64,000 nucleotides of DNA, taken from assembly GCF_003254395.2 (NCBI RefSeq), contig NC_037640.1, forward strand, positions 11,077,789 to 11,141,788, given 5' to 3'. Shown here piece after piece: positions 35,641 through 48,620 of this stretch. The stretch is from Apis mellifera (Eukaryota > Arthropoda > Insecta > Hymenoptera > Apidae). Made by a program: the position numbers and the translations under genes. Below the pieces are notes generated by a model. The model ran no database searches and was not told where the DNA came from. It saw only the letters and a program-made list of their open reading frames with translations. The first letter of the stretch is position 1; each line of letters starts with the position of its first letter.

Positions 35641-37574
35641 TGTTACTTTGTGAAAGTTACTCGCCACCCTTATTATTATTGCTAACGAATACGAGGTCTC
35701 GTCACTACTTTCTTTATCTACTACCACTACCACTACTACTACTTTTTCGCGTTTCGAATAAAAAGAAACGTCTCGCCTGTCCTATTTATGCAAATTGGAC
35801 GCGATAAAGTGTTTATCGGGGGAAGGGGGGGGAAAGTATATGGGTGAGCAAATGAACCGAGAACTATGCTTTTTCGCCGGTGTGAAACGCGTTATTTCGC
35901 GAAACGTATAATCCCGGTTTATTCCTCGAAGCTTTTACGATCTTACCACGCTCGAGGAATTCTTAAATCGGTCGTAAAGTCGCGATTGCGCGATCACTTG
36001 ACTTTTTCACTTGTCTCCTTCTCCCTCTTCTTCTTCTTTTTTTTTTTTGTTTCGCTGTTTCTGTGTATAATTTGTCCCCTCTTCGACTACTTTACTTTAT
36101 TCGGCGAAAAAGCACTTTCTCCTCTCATCTTTCGATATCAAAAAACGAAGCTTCGGAGCCACGTAATTTCGGTCAAAGGTGATCCCGACTCAGATGACTC
36201 ATCGCGAGTCCGTACAAAGTAACGTAATCGTGACTCATGGCAAAGTGAAATTGGAGTGCGAGGCCGAGGAGTACACGAGCATCTTGACACATTTGCATAT
36301 CAATCTTCTTTGCTACAAGGCGGGGTTTACGCGTGGTGAATACAATATAATACTTTTTTTTCTATTTCCTTTCGTTCGTACAACTCACGCGCGAAACTTT
36401 TCCCAAAGATCCATTCGATTCCATTCGAAATTTTGTATTTGCGTCGAATTTATCATATTTTTCACAATTAAAGTTTCGAACAAGTTTCGTTCTTCGAAGC
36501 TAATTTCCTATTCTTGAAAGTGACTTTTAACATTTACGACAACCTCGCGACTTCCAAGGTTCCGCCTTTCATGTGATAATTTCCAATTTGCACACTTTGC
36601 CGACTGCTAAAATTAAATTTATCCAGCGTGTCAAGGTTGAGGTGTTTAAAATTATCGTATTCGAAGAGGAAAAAGAAAAAATCTACGATAAATTTTCCAT
36701 ATTATTATTATTATTCCACCAAGAAAGTGATATCAATTCACTCTTCACGTTTGAAACATGGTCTTATTCTTCATTTGTTACAATTATAAATATATAAACA
36801 TCCGTGTGAAAACAACAACAACAAGGTGATAAATCCAGTCCACCTGTCGATACCCGTGTAAACAGGTGTAAACAGGTTTTCAGATTTTCTCCACGGGAGG
36901 AAGGATCCTCCTCCCCTTGTGCTCGCGTGTCAATTATTGTGCACGGTGCATGGCCCGTCGAATGTTAATTTAGCCACGTGCAAACACCTCGTGTACACAC
37001 GTGCTTCGGAAAGACAGGTGAGCGCGCGCGGTGTGTATGCGCGTATATAAACCGCGAATGACGCGTACGCCTCGCTCGCCGCATATCGAGGGGTTGAGCG
37101 AAACGTGAAATCAATTTCGACAGCTCGAAGTTATTTGTTTCATCCTTTTTCAATTTTTCTTTTCTTCTTCTTCTTCTCTTCTGGTCGGGGAGAAGAACTC
37201 TATCTTCTTGGTGATCGTTTGATATTCGAGATTTCGAAAAATTGTCGAGAGAATTGCTGTTGAACGATGATATGTAAATTGTTTTTCGAAAAAGATCGAG
37301 ATTATTATTATTATGGAAAAAAGTGTATTTAAGAAGCGGAGGGAAAGAAATAAAATTCTCTCTTTTCTCGTCAACGTTGTTTTCCACCGAAAATTACAAC
37401 GAGCGGAAGAAAGTAGGTCGCCTCTGCTGATTTTCAACGGCTCTTCAATCCAAGCGAAGCAGCAATTGCAGCGAGCATCGGGGGTTAAATCGGTTCAAAA
37501 GTTGCAAGCATAAGTCAAATAATTAATGCAAAATTAAATAATTTCTCGTTGATCTCTAAAACTGTATCAACAAT
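35641..37574. other. Non-coding sequence
   Basis: Mixed AT- and CpG-rich DNA. A GC-rich patch at 36840-37110 contains GCGCGCG-type sequence. The longest frames (35866-36222 + and 36965-37387 -) are unsupported by any recognisable domain. Confidence 0.5.
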
Positions 37575-38765
37575 TTATTTACCAACCCCCGTAAATATTA
37601 ATTACATATGAAATTTTGGATCGATTCTTGGAATTTTTTTAATAATCCAAATTATTTTTGGATTTACTTTATCTATACATTATTGTCCAAATATTAATAT
37701 TGTATTCTGATTACTAATATTATAAAAGATATATAAATTCAGGTTGTTTTATTTCATATAATTTTAATTAATTCATATAAATGGAGCATCAATCTCGAAT
37801 TTACCCCTTTTTAATTATATATGAAATTTTGGATCAATTCTTGGAATTTTTTTAATAATCCAAATTACTTCTGGATTTATTTTATCTGCATTACTGCTCA
37901 AATATTAATATTGCATTCTGATAGATTACTAATATTATAAAAGATATAAATTCATGTTATTCTATTTCATTTAATTCATATAAATGGAGCATCAATCTCG
38001 AGTTTACCTCTTTTTAATTATATATGAAATTTTGGATTAATTTTTGGAATTTTTTTAATAATCCAAATTACTTCTGGATTTATTTTATCTACACATTACT
38101 AATATTATAAAAGATATATAAATTCAGGTTGACTATTTCGTTTAATTCATATAAATCAATCTCGAGTTTATTCCTTTTTAATTACATATGAAATTTTGGA
38201 TCAATTCTTGGAATTTTTTTAATAATCCAAATTACTTCTGGATTTATTTTATCTATGCATTACTGCTCAAATATTAATATTGCATTCTGATAGATTACTA
38301 ATATTATAAAAGATACATAAATTCAGATTGTTCTATTTCGTTTGATTCATATAAATGGAGTATCAATCTCGAGTTTACCCCTTTTTAATTACATATGAAA
38401 TTTTGGATCGATTCTTGAAATTTTTTTGATAATTCAAATTATTTCTGGATTTACTTTATCTACTCATTACTGTCCAAATATTAATATTGCATTCTGATCG
38501 ATTACTAATATTATAAAAGATATAAATTCAGGTTGTTCTATTTCATATAATTTTAATTAATTCATATAAATGGAGCATCAATCTCGAGTTTACTTTATCT
38601 ACACATTATCTACACACTTTACTTTATTTATGCATTACTAATATTATAAAAGATATATAAATTCAGATTAACTATTTAATTCATATATATTATATTTACA
38701 TTTATTGATTTACATTTATTTATTCATAATAAATGTAACATCAATCTCGAGTTTACCCCTTTTTC
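37575..38765 (+). repeat. Tandem repeat, about 5.5 copies, unit about 205 bp
   Basis: The landmark ATGAAATTTTGGAT recurs with AAATTTTGGA at 37611, 37824, 38027, 38191 and 38398 (spacing 213, 203, 164, 207), followed by a partial unit to about 38765. Units also share ATAATCCAAATTACTTCTGG and CATCAATCTCGAGTTTA. CpG is low apart from that last block. Confidence 0.92.
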
Positions 38766-39655
38766 CTAGATTGTCCAGTTCCAGAGATTGATTTATCTCG
38801 AAAAAAAGGGAGTCGAATCGAAAGAATATTGCTAATACTTACGACCCAATTACGCCTCACTTCTGTTACCCCTCGAATTATGGAAAAATTTATACGCCGA
38901 TATAAATTATCGTGGCACTTTGATTGTTGCCGTCCACCGGAGGCCGGGGTTGTTGTTAATGATGCATATATATAAAACGTATTCTCCACCTCGTGGATCT
39001 CTCCGCCGCTGAACTCGTTGCTAAACTATTATGTTCACGATCGGATCACGGAGATGATTTATGGCCGTAACGGTCGACTTTATAACCCCCTCCCCTCCTA
39101 TCTTTTCCTTGATAAATGTTCGAGAGGAACTCGTGGACCAGATCAATTGATAATCAAGGTACCGGTTGATAAATCTTTTAAGTTTTATTCACGGCTGGTA
39201 TTTCCCGCTCGATTCACAAGTAAGAATTCATGGAAAGTTGACAATTACGAAAACGATTTAGGTTAAGAGAAGAAGAGAATAAAAGAAAGGAATTATTATT
39301 CTTGGATAAATTTTGTTCGGCTTCTGTCCAATTGCGATGCTGTCGGAGAAAGAACATTGAAAGAAAGAAATAATCGCGGGATTGGAATCGAAGTGTTGAA
39401 TCAAACGTTAAATCGAACATCGTGACACGTTTAGTTAGGAGAATTGAACGAGAAGCGATGATATGATAGCTTGTTTGCTAGGAAAATCCTCCGTACCCTC
39501 CGAAAGGAGCTATCTAATTTGACTCGCTTTGATCTCCCCGTGTTACCTTTATTCGTTCATTAGTCGTGACAGCGCACTGGCTATCGTCCTTTCGCCCCAC
39601 TAATTACGCATCCTATCGCGATATGGATAATGTCGAGGATTGTCTTTATCAATAA
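38766..39655. other. Non-coding sequence
   Basis: Moderately GC-rich spacer between two arrays. Open frames at 38753-38989 (-) and 39018-39266 (+) show no recognisable domain. Confidence 0.5.
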
Positions 39656-41530
39656 ATACAACTTTCGGTTTCAAGCGTTCTGTGAATTTGTTCATAGAAA
39701 TTTTTACAAATCTAATTCAAATTATTTTTCGCGAAAAGTGGGAAGAAATAGCGTAGAGAAATTTTATTCAAAATTCGGTAAATGCTATTTTTAGTTTATA
39801 AATTTTTGGAAATCTCTTGAAAAATCTTTATAATTCTAATTTAAATTATTTTTCGTGAAAAGAAGAAAGTTTATTCTTATCCTTATCGAAGTTCAATAAA
39901 TACAATTTTTAGTTTAAAGTCTGTGAATCTCTTCAGAAATCTTTACAATTCTAATTTAAATTATTTTTCGCGAAAAGTGGGAAGAAATAGCGTAGAGAAA
40001 TTTTATTCAAAATTCGATAAATTTTATTCAAAATTTTTAGTTTATAAATTCTTGAAATCTCTTGAGAAATTTTTACAATTCTAATTTAAATTATTTTTCG
40101 CGAAAAGTGGGAAGAAATAGCGTGGAGAAATTTTATTCAAAATTCGGTAAACGCGATTTTTAATTTATAAATTCTTGGAATTATTTTTCGCGAAAAGTGA
40201 GAAGAAAGCTTATCTTTATCCTTATCAAAGTTCGATAAACACAGCTTTTAATTTAAAGTCTGTGAATCTGTTCGCAGAAATCTTTACGATTCTAATTTAA
40301 ATTATTTTTCGCGAAAAATGAGAAGAAATAGCGTAGAGAAATTTTATACAAAATTCGGTAAACGCGATTTTTAGTTTATAAATTCTTGGAAATCTCTTGA
40401 GAAATCTTTACAATTCTATTTTTCGCGAAAAGTGGGAAGAAATTCTCTATAGCGTAGAGAAATTTTATTCAAAATTTTTAGTTTATAAATTCTTGGAATC
40501 TCTTAAGAAATCTTTACAATTCTAATTTAAATTATTTTTCGTGAAAAGAAGAAAGCTTATTCTTATCCTTATCGAAGTTCGATAAACACAGCTTTTAGTT
40601 TAAATTCTGTGAATCTTTTTAGAAATCTTTACAATTCTAATTTAAATTATTTTTCGCGAAGAGAAAAATTTTACGATTTAAAATTAAATTGCCTTTCGCG
40701 AAAAATTAAAATTGCATCGATGATTGAAAAAATGAAATTTCGATATGAGGATTATCTTATCCTTATCGAATTTCAATAAACACAACTTTTAGTCTCTGAA
40801 TCTTTAGTCTCTGAACTTTTGAAGTCTCTGAATCTCTTCAGAAATCTTTATGATTCTAATTTAAATTATTTTTCGCGAAATAAAATTGTCATAGCTTAGA
40901 GAAATTTTACGATTTAAAATTAAATTGCTTTTCGCGAAAAATTAAAATTGCATCGATGATTGAAAAAATGAAATTTCGATATGAGGATTATCTTATCCTT
41001 ATCGAAGTTCAATAAACACAACTTTTAGTTTGAAGTCTCTGAATCTCTTCAGAAATCTTTACGATTCTAATTTAAATTATTTTTTGCGAAATAAAATTGT
41101 CATAGCTTAGAGAAATTTTACGATTTAAAATTAAATTGCCTTTCGCGAAAAATTGAAATTGCATCGATGTAAATTTCGATATGAGGATTATCTTATCCTT
41201 ATCGAAGTTCGATAAACGCAACTTTTACTTTAAATTCTGTGAATCTCTTTAGAAATCATTACAATTCAATTTAAATTATTTTTCGCGAAATGTGGGAAGA
41301 AATTCTCCATAGCGTGGAGAAATTTTATTCAAAATTCAGTAAACGTGATTTTTAGTTTATAAATTCTTGGAATCTCTTGAGAAATTTTTACAATTCTAAT
41401 TTAAATTATTTTTCGCGAAATGTGGGAAGAAAGCTTATCCTTATCCTTATCGAAGTTCGATAAACACATCTTTTACTTCAAATTCTGTGAATCTCTTCGT
41501 GTGAAATCTTTACGATTCTAATTTAAATTA
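39656..41530 (+). repeat. Tandem repeat, about 13 or more copies, unit 90-190 bp, with TTTCGCGAAA palindromes
   Basis: Units contain AATTTAAATTATTTTTCGCG, GGGAAGAAATAGCGTAGAG, AATTCTTGGAATCTCTT and GAAATCTTTACAATTCT in varying order and number. A perfect 10-bp palindrome TTTCGCGAAA occurs 12 times by hand count (near 39727, 39966, 40096, 40187, 40308, 40421, 40694, 40871, 40931, 41138, 41281, 41411). A second unit type with GAAATTGCATCGATG appears at 40680-41200. Confidence 0.9.
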
Positions 41531-44500
41531 TTGTTCAAAAATAATAATAAATAAAATTATTGTAGAAATTTTACGAAAATTCAAAATTACATCGTGTTTC
41601 ACGAAAACTTGAAATTGCATTTGATGATAAATTTACTAATTTCGTTCTGTCGTTAAATTAAAATTATTCATCGTTGGATAATTCGGATAATAAAATCCAT
41701 TAATAGCGCTTTACGAGTGTTTTCGCTCGATCGATCGAAAAAAAAAAGAAGAAAAAAAGAAAAAAAGGAAAAAAAGAAAGGAAAAGGAAAAAAAAAGGGA
41801 GCTTCAGAGCGGGGTCGGGGGCGCAATTGTTTAATCTTTCTCTGGATAGGTTCTGTATCGCGCAAAAAGCCATCAAACAAGCGACGCCCAGCGTAATTGA
41901 AATTACGGCAGGGACGCAACCTGGTAGAATGGCAATCGTTAATTGGCGAGCAAACGGCAACGAATTTAATACACACGCGGTACTCCTACTATACTCTCGG
42001 CTTGTGTACACGTAATAATACGTCTGTATTTGCCGTTGGATGTTAACGGACGGTAGCGGGTTAAATTATCGAATTGACATGGAACATAGGAGTTTTTCAG
42101 CTTTTATTATTTTTTTTCTTTCCTCTCTTTTACAAATAGGAGGCTACCGCGAATAATTCGTACGTTATTGGATTATAAATATTTATAAAAACACTTATTA
42201 TTATTATTACTCGTCGTGATAATAAAAAAATTCTTTCTCGATTCCTCCTCTCCTCGCTCACATCTTAATGAAATTCTAATCATCTCGATGCATCGATTCT
42301 AAATTCCTTACACGTACTTCCTACAAGAACAGGATAAGAGAGCGGAATGGCGCGACTAATTAATTAAGCTCGAGCGAGTGATACACACGGTATCGAGAGA
42401 TTGGAGTCGACGATACGCGAGGATGTACGCATCGCGGTGGGGTCATGGTGATCCCACACTCGGAGTGTGTTTCGTGTTGATGAAAGAAGGAGAAGGGAAA
42501 AAAAAAAGGAGAAGGAAAGAAAGGAGAAGAAAAGGGAAAAATAACACCAACCAAGTTCCGGCATAAACGCGCCGCATAATAATAATAATCAACCGGTGTA
42601 CACCGGTTCTTTGCCGGTCGGTGTAACAATATCACGTTAAGAAATTGTTCGCTACGTACGGTTATAAGAATCGTACACCGTCGTCGTCGTCGTCGTCGAC
42701 CTGTGACGCGCGCGCACCTCTGCCTGTCTTCAACTCCCGTATTTCCGCCGCCCATTCCTTCTTGTCTCCATTATGCCTACTCCTCGCCTCGACTTCCTTT
42801 GTCCACGCAACGTTGATTAGATTCATTTTTCATGCACGTGTTCCTCGAACGTCTCCAAGGAATGCATCGTTTTCACTCGGTTCTCTTTCAGCCTTCTCTT
42901 CCCTCTTCCCTCTTTCCTCTTTCGTTTCACAGTTCCCGCGGAACGTTTTGCCACGGATGGCTACGTTACGTCGGCTTTTCACGTCACTTCAAATATTATT
43001 CGAAACGCTGGACACGGATCTCGTATGCTTTTCTCCTTTCTTTTTGATCAAATATTTCTTTTGGTAAAATTGTAATATTTGATAATTTATAGGAGATAGG
43101 ATACGCAATTACGCTTATCTAGTTATTCTATAATGATGTTTATTAATTACGTATCGTTTATATGTAAAATATAGGCGTTCACAAACCGGTTCCAGTGATT
43201 TTTCCGATTATTATCTCACGAGGGTGATTATTACTAGATCTTGATTGAACGGAAAGGAGGTATATATTTTCTCCTCCATTTCCCGATTTTTCACGATAAT
43301 TTTTCTCCTAACCGTTTCACGCATCTTGTCCGTTCTCGTTTTTGATTTTCCATCGCGTACGAAACGTCCCAATCGTCGATGCGTTGCTCGTCCATTGTTC
43401 CGCTGCTTCATCGAATGTTATTAATTATTCCTTATTTCCTTCCACGGCTCGATCGATAAATCAGGGAAACGTCGGTTCTCAACGCCCGTTTAAGGATACG
43501 TAATTTCGACGCAGAGGATTTTGCAACGATTGATAGACGTCCCCTCTTTAAATTCGCCTTTCATGGCGAATTTGAAATTGCATGGCGATAATTTGAAGTA
43601 TATTCTCACGATATTTGAAGGAACCGTTCCCTCTTGATATCGGTAAGTCTTGAATCGTTACATCTAATCGTGTTGCGAATTCCAATGTTTATCGACTGTT
43701 ACCATCTCTCGGTGCGGTAGGAATATATTATATCCGTTATAACGATAAAAATTAATTGGTTATTACAAGGAATGTCGTTGTTTCGTCGAAATTGTTCAAT
43801 TTTTATAACCTCGTGAGTTGGGAATAACTTTAATAAGTCATCGTTCGAAACGGTTGTAACAACTGCGAACATAACCTTACTTTTAAAGAAATTTTAAGAA
43901 ATTTTTTTCAACTCGGTTCGTGTCAATGATCGAATAATTTCTCGAGAGTCGAGAATCACAAATATAATTGAGTATTTATATGAATCTGTCAAAAAATAAA
44001 TTTGTGTAACCTGTTCACGTATATATTTCATCCGATAACAAGTTCACTAATTCGTGTATAAAAGGATTTTACATTTTCTTTTCGATCAAATATATATACA
44101 TATATAAATTTACAAACAATAAAGATAACGACGTACGTACTCGCTAATTACATAATATGGTAAGGACAAGTACAAGTGGAAGGACGATAGCTCGATAGCG
44201 GTTGAGATAATAAATGCTCGGGTGAAGCGCGGATGATCGAGCACCGACGCCGTAAAATCTCGTTCGTATACCGACTCCGACACCACTGTGATTAAGAAGC
44301 TAGGGTATAATCCAACTTACCAACAAGTATCACTCTTTTTTCTTTCTTCCTTTCTTTTTTTCGGTTGTATCGCCAAGGGAAATATCTCACCGCGCGTCAG
44401 TTCCCTTCGATTTATCGCAGCGTGGCGCTGAGAACGCGGCGCACGATTTATTCCATAGCGCACGGTGAAAAATAAATTACCAGATGATGTAACCGTGGTG

Positions 44501-46440
44501 GAGCGCGAACGAACTATCTAAGATGCGCGCGCACCGGCGCATATTCCTCCATTATCCCGTCAAATGTTTACGATCCGTCCTTTTCGCAACCGTAAACAGG
44601 ATGGCCTCCGCTCCTCCCCCCCGCTCGAAATTATCTTATCGAATCATCCATCGTACCCTTCCCATCCCCTTCCCTTTCCTCCAAACCTGTCAATTATTCT
44701 CCCTTTCCTGAAAATTCGAGCCCCTCTCGATAAATTAGCTTCCGTTCTTCTTATGCCACGAAGCAGTAACTAAATCTATCCGAGTTAATTAATTAATTTG
44801 AAACAGATAGATCGTAAAAAAATAGTGAGCTTCCTTCTTCCTCCGTTTTTACTGGAATTAAGACGAGTTTTAATATATCCTTTCTCCCTTCATCGTCTGT
44901 AATTTTCTTCGTAAAACGAATATATATATATTTTAAAAATTACGTAGGATTGCAATATCTATTTACAGAATTTATTTAGATAGGATTAAAAATCGAGTTT
45001 GTTTCATCGAAATTGATCGGGATTGAAGGGTAAGTCGACGGAGCAAAGATATAAGCGGTCGATAAGAGAGATAATTTCAGCGAATCGTGGACAGTCGAGT
45101 AATCTCGACGTCAGAGTCGAGCCGTCTGGATCGTTTGGTGGTGCGTTGAGACCTAATCGCCCGTAAGATCCGCTATTATCGCGGTGGATCTTCGATAATT
45201 GCCGGTGCAATCAATTAACAGGCAGAGCTGCCTTCCCTCTGTCGAAATCGTCCTCAAGCCAAACATATACGCTTCGTATAATATAATATTTATTATTATT
45301 ATTAAATCACCCCGATATTTCTGCTTACGCCTTTTCCAATCTTCCGCGCGATTCGACAAGAATAGGCCATTGCGTGCAACGGGGCAATTTTTTTATCGTC
45401 CCTTTGTCGCCGACCGACACTCTGGGAATAAATGAATAAAAATCCAATGGACGAAACGATTAATCAATTAATTCCTTCATTCTTTTTACGATTCTGATTC
45501 TGAATCAAATTTATTCCAGTTCCTGTTTTCGATATCATCGGATTGGATTTCGAGAAACGTTCTCACGTTCGCGAAGCGGATAATTCGGGAACCCTTTCCT
45601 CCTCGATTTCAATTCTCGTTGATTGAATTAACGAATTGCGCAAGGAATCTTTTAACGCGTTTTTTATTCGAGTTATGGTTGACAATATTTATATCTTTCT
45701 TTCTTTCTTTTTTACCACGAAGAATAGTATTTCGTAATGGAAACAATTTTCGAACGAGATCATCGCTTTTAATTACTGCCTTTCTCTAAACGAAATGAAA
45801 CGAGAGGGAGAGATAAAAATTGTGCTCGTTGCGAAACGCTCGTAAACGCGTCTGTTTCCCACGTGTTCTTGCACATGTTTCCTGTGGGACGGGTTAATTA
45901 ACGATGGAAAAAAAGAAAATTTTCGTATGAAATTAACAAAATTGAATCGCGACCCATCCAAAAATTCTTATAATATTTGAGAAAGAAAAGCGACGTTTAT
46001 TTAAATTTAAAAAGAGGAGAAGGAGAAATATGTGTAAGTTTTGTCGGCTGCGATCCATTTTCTCGAATTCTTTTTCAAAGGAGAAACATCTTGGAAAACG
46101 AAGTCGAATTTTCTATAGAAACGAAAAAAATCTCTCATTCGCGATTGAACAGATCTCGCATTTGGAGAAAGAACGTGTTGAAGGGAACGGTTCGCATCAG
46201 GGTTAAGAATAAATGGCGTCATACCGGTGTCTCGCGCATATTTCGTCCTCCGCTCACTTCCTTTACGTTACGCGTCTACGTTTATTTTAGAACCCGCCGC
46301 TTATTTCTCGATTTAGACGCTCTTCTCTCCTTTCTTTGGATCCGCGGCTCCCAGTTATCGATGTCTCCTATCCGCGAAAATGGAAGGGAATCCTCGACGC
46401 GTTGATCAAAATTTCTTTTTTAAGAGGAGAACGCATGAAT
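41531..46440. other. Non-coding CpG-rich sequence
   Basis: No supported gene. A purine tract lies at 41740-41800, another at 42485-42540, and a CGT/GTC trinucleotide run at 42676-42698. GC-rich segments occur at 42560-43030, 44200-44480 and 44520-44700. Open frames up to 142 codons (45977-46405 +) overlap each other on both strands and show no recognisable domain. Confidence 0.5.
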
Positions 46441-46612
46441 TTAAGCATCAATTTGATTAATTCAACGATTGTCAATTCTAGATATAGAGATACTAAAATT
46501 GACAGTTGATGTATCCATTAATTTGATTAATTCAACGGTTGCCAATTCGAAGATATTAGAATCGATCGACAGTTTCTCGATTCTTCTTATATTAGGATAT
46601 CCTATAATTTCT

Positions 46613-46910
46613 TTCCTTTTTTTTCTTCAATCTTTAATCAACGTTCCAATTCTCATCCCTCGAATAACTCGTTGATACTAAATAATTATTACAATATTCT
46701 ATATAAAAATTAAGATTAATTTAAGAATTCGTTTGGAATAAATAATCATTGAAAATTGTCATATATATATATTCCACGTTTTCTTCAATCTTTAATCAAC
46801 GTTCCAATTCTCATCCCTCGAATAACTCATTGATACTAAATAATTATTACAATATTCTATGTAAAAATTAAGATTAATTTGCTTGGAATTCGTTTGAAAT
46901 AAATATTAGG
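46613..46910 (-). repeat. Left arm of an inverted pair of repeat arrays (about 2 copies)
   Basis: About 160-bp units containing TTCAATCTTTAATCAACGTT, CTCATCCCTCGAATAACTC and AAAAATTAAGATTAATTT. The array is the reverse complement of the units at 47993-48620. A separate 70-bp duplication with ATTTGATTAATTCAACG lies just to the left (about 46450 and 46521). Confidence 0.88.
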
Positions 46911-47169
46911 ATATTCTATAATTTCTTTCCTTTTTTTTTCTTTTTTTAATATTTGTTGCTCAAGATTGATTATATACAAACAGTTCTGCTCTATCATCCT
47001 TCTTCCATTTCTTAAGGGAGCCTCGTTATTTCTTCTTTTCAAAATTGTCGATTTACAAAATATTCCTCCAGGTGCGTTTTTAATTTAGCTTACGGATTGG
47101 AACAATCATGGAGAGAATTTTTGAATAATAGAGAGATCTGGAGACAGCTGAGTAACAGCTTTTCTCTTA

Positions 47170-47472
47170 TTACAAGTCGATGCAAAATACAGTTTTGCAT
47201 TGTTTCTGCCAAATGGCATCTTTCAATTTATCAAGCTGACTGCAATATTTTAAATTGATGGTTTTGGTTCGAGAAAGAAGTTCATAGCAGACTCACAACC
47301 TTTTCAATCTCATCAAACTTTCTTGGAGTGAAGTCCAGGCTATTGTCCTTAAATCAAGTCCGTTTTCGATGCACATTTTGATACAAAAATCCAAGTCTCG
47401 TCTCTTTAGAGAGCCAGACTCTTTAAAAGCCTCTTTAAAAAAGATTGATAATTTAATTGGACGGATATTTCG
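47170..47472 (-). pseudogene. Possible decayed coding remnant or tiny unrecognised gene
   Basis: A CpG-poor island (5 CpG in 47101-47460 by hand count) between the two inverted repeat arms. On the minus strand a 59-codon frame without start runs from 47472 to the stop at 47293-47295. It is preceded by a TTTCAG acceptor-like sequence and contains RRDLDFCIKMCIENGLDLRT. A GTGAGT donor at 47296 and a TTGCAG acceptor at 47240 would define a 57-nt intron leading to a second frame ending at 47170. Another frame contains DFTPRKFDEIEKVVSLL. The protein was not recognised. Frames of this length can arise by chance. Confidence 0.2.
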
Positions 47473-47992
47473 CTGAAATTTTCACGGATCAAGCGTCACG
47501 CCTCCCCCTCGCTTTTAATTAAAAAATTGAAACGCGGCAAAGATTTTTCCCGCCAAAGTTGTCGCGAGGGGTCGACGGAAGAAGCAGAGTGGAAGCACAC
47601 GCGGAAGCTTCGAAATGAAATTCGCATTTCGCGCGAGCGAATATTTAGGTTTCTCTCAACTCTCTCTCTCTCTCTCTTTCTCTTTTAATTTTTATGCCAA
47701 ACGCGACTGGTTTTCGCATTTCCCACAGTTCTGAATAATTACATGGGTTGTTGGGTTACGATTTAAACGGATACAAAGTTTATTCCACGTATTTTAAGCG
47801 TTATTTATCGCGTTCTTCTCTCACCTCCCCTGGTAAAATGGAAATTCATCTTCGATGCCTCGGCACGGTTGTATTATCACGATGGTGTGACGGCCGGCAA
47901 GAGGATTAAAAAGTCGGTGAACCGAGGGATTGCTGTTAAATTGGGAAAGTTTGGTAGGATAGGAAGAAACGATTTGCTAGTTCTTTCAAATT

Positions 47993-48620
47993 GTCAACGA
48001 GTTGTCCGAGGGATGAGAATTGGAACGTTGATTAAAGATTGAAGAAAACGTGGAATATATATGAGAAACGAGAATTTTTAATCATTAGTTATTCCAAACG
48101 AATTCTAAACAAATTAATCTTAATTTTTACGTAGAATTTTGTAATGATTATTTAGTTTATAAGAAATTATCCGAGGGATAAGAATTGGAATGTTGATTAA
48201 AGATTGAAGAAAACGTGGAATATATATATATGTATATGAGAAACGAAAATTTCCAATCATTAGTTATTCCAAACGAATTCTTAAATTAATCTTAATTTTT
48301 ACGTAGAATCTTGTAACGATTATTTAGTATCAAGAGTTTAGAGTTATTCGAAGGATGAGAATTGGAACCTTGATTAAAGATTGAAGAAAACGTGGAATAT
48401 ATATGAGAAACGAGACAATTTCCAATCATTATTTATTTCAAACGAATTCTAAGCGAATTAATCTTAATTTTTAGAATCTTGTAACGATTATTTAGTTTGT
48501 ATCAACGAGTTATTCGAGGGATGAGAAGTGAAACCAGAAGTTGATCAGATTAAAGAAAATAGATTATTTATTCCAAACTTAAAAAGCAAATTAATCTTAA
48601 TTTCTTGTAACGATTATTTA
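47993..48620 (+). repeat. Right arm of an inverted pair of repeat arrays (about 3.5 copies)
   Basis: About 160-175-bp units beginning near 47993, 48171, 48346 and 48500. They share GAGGGATGAGAATTGGAA, TTGATTAAAGATTGAAG, GAAAACGTGGAATATATAT and AATTAATCTTAATTTTTACG. They are the reverse complement of the units at 46613-46910, with a spacer of about 1.1 kb. Confidence 0.9.
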
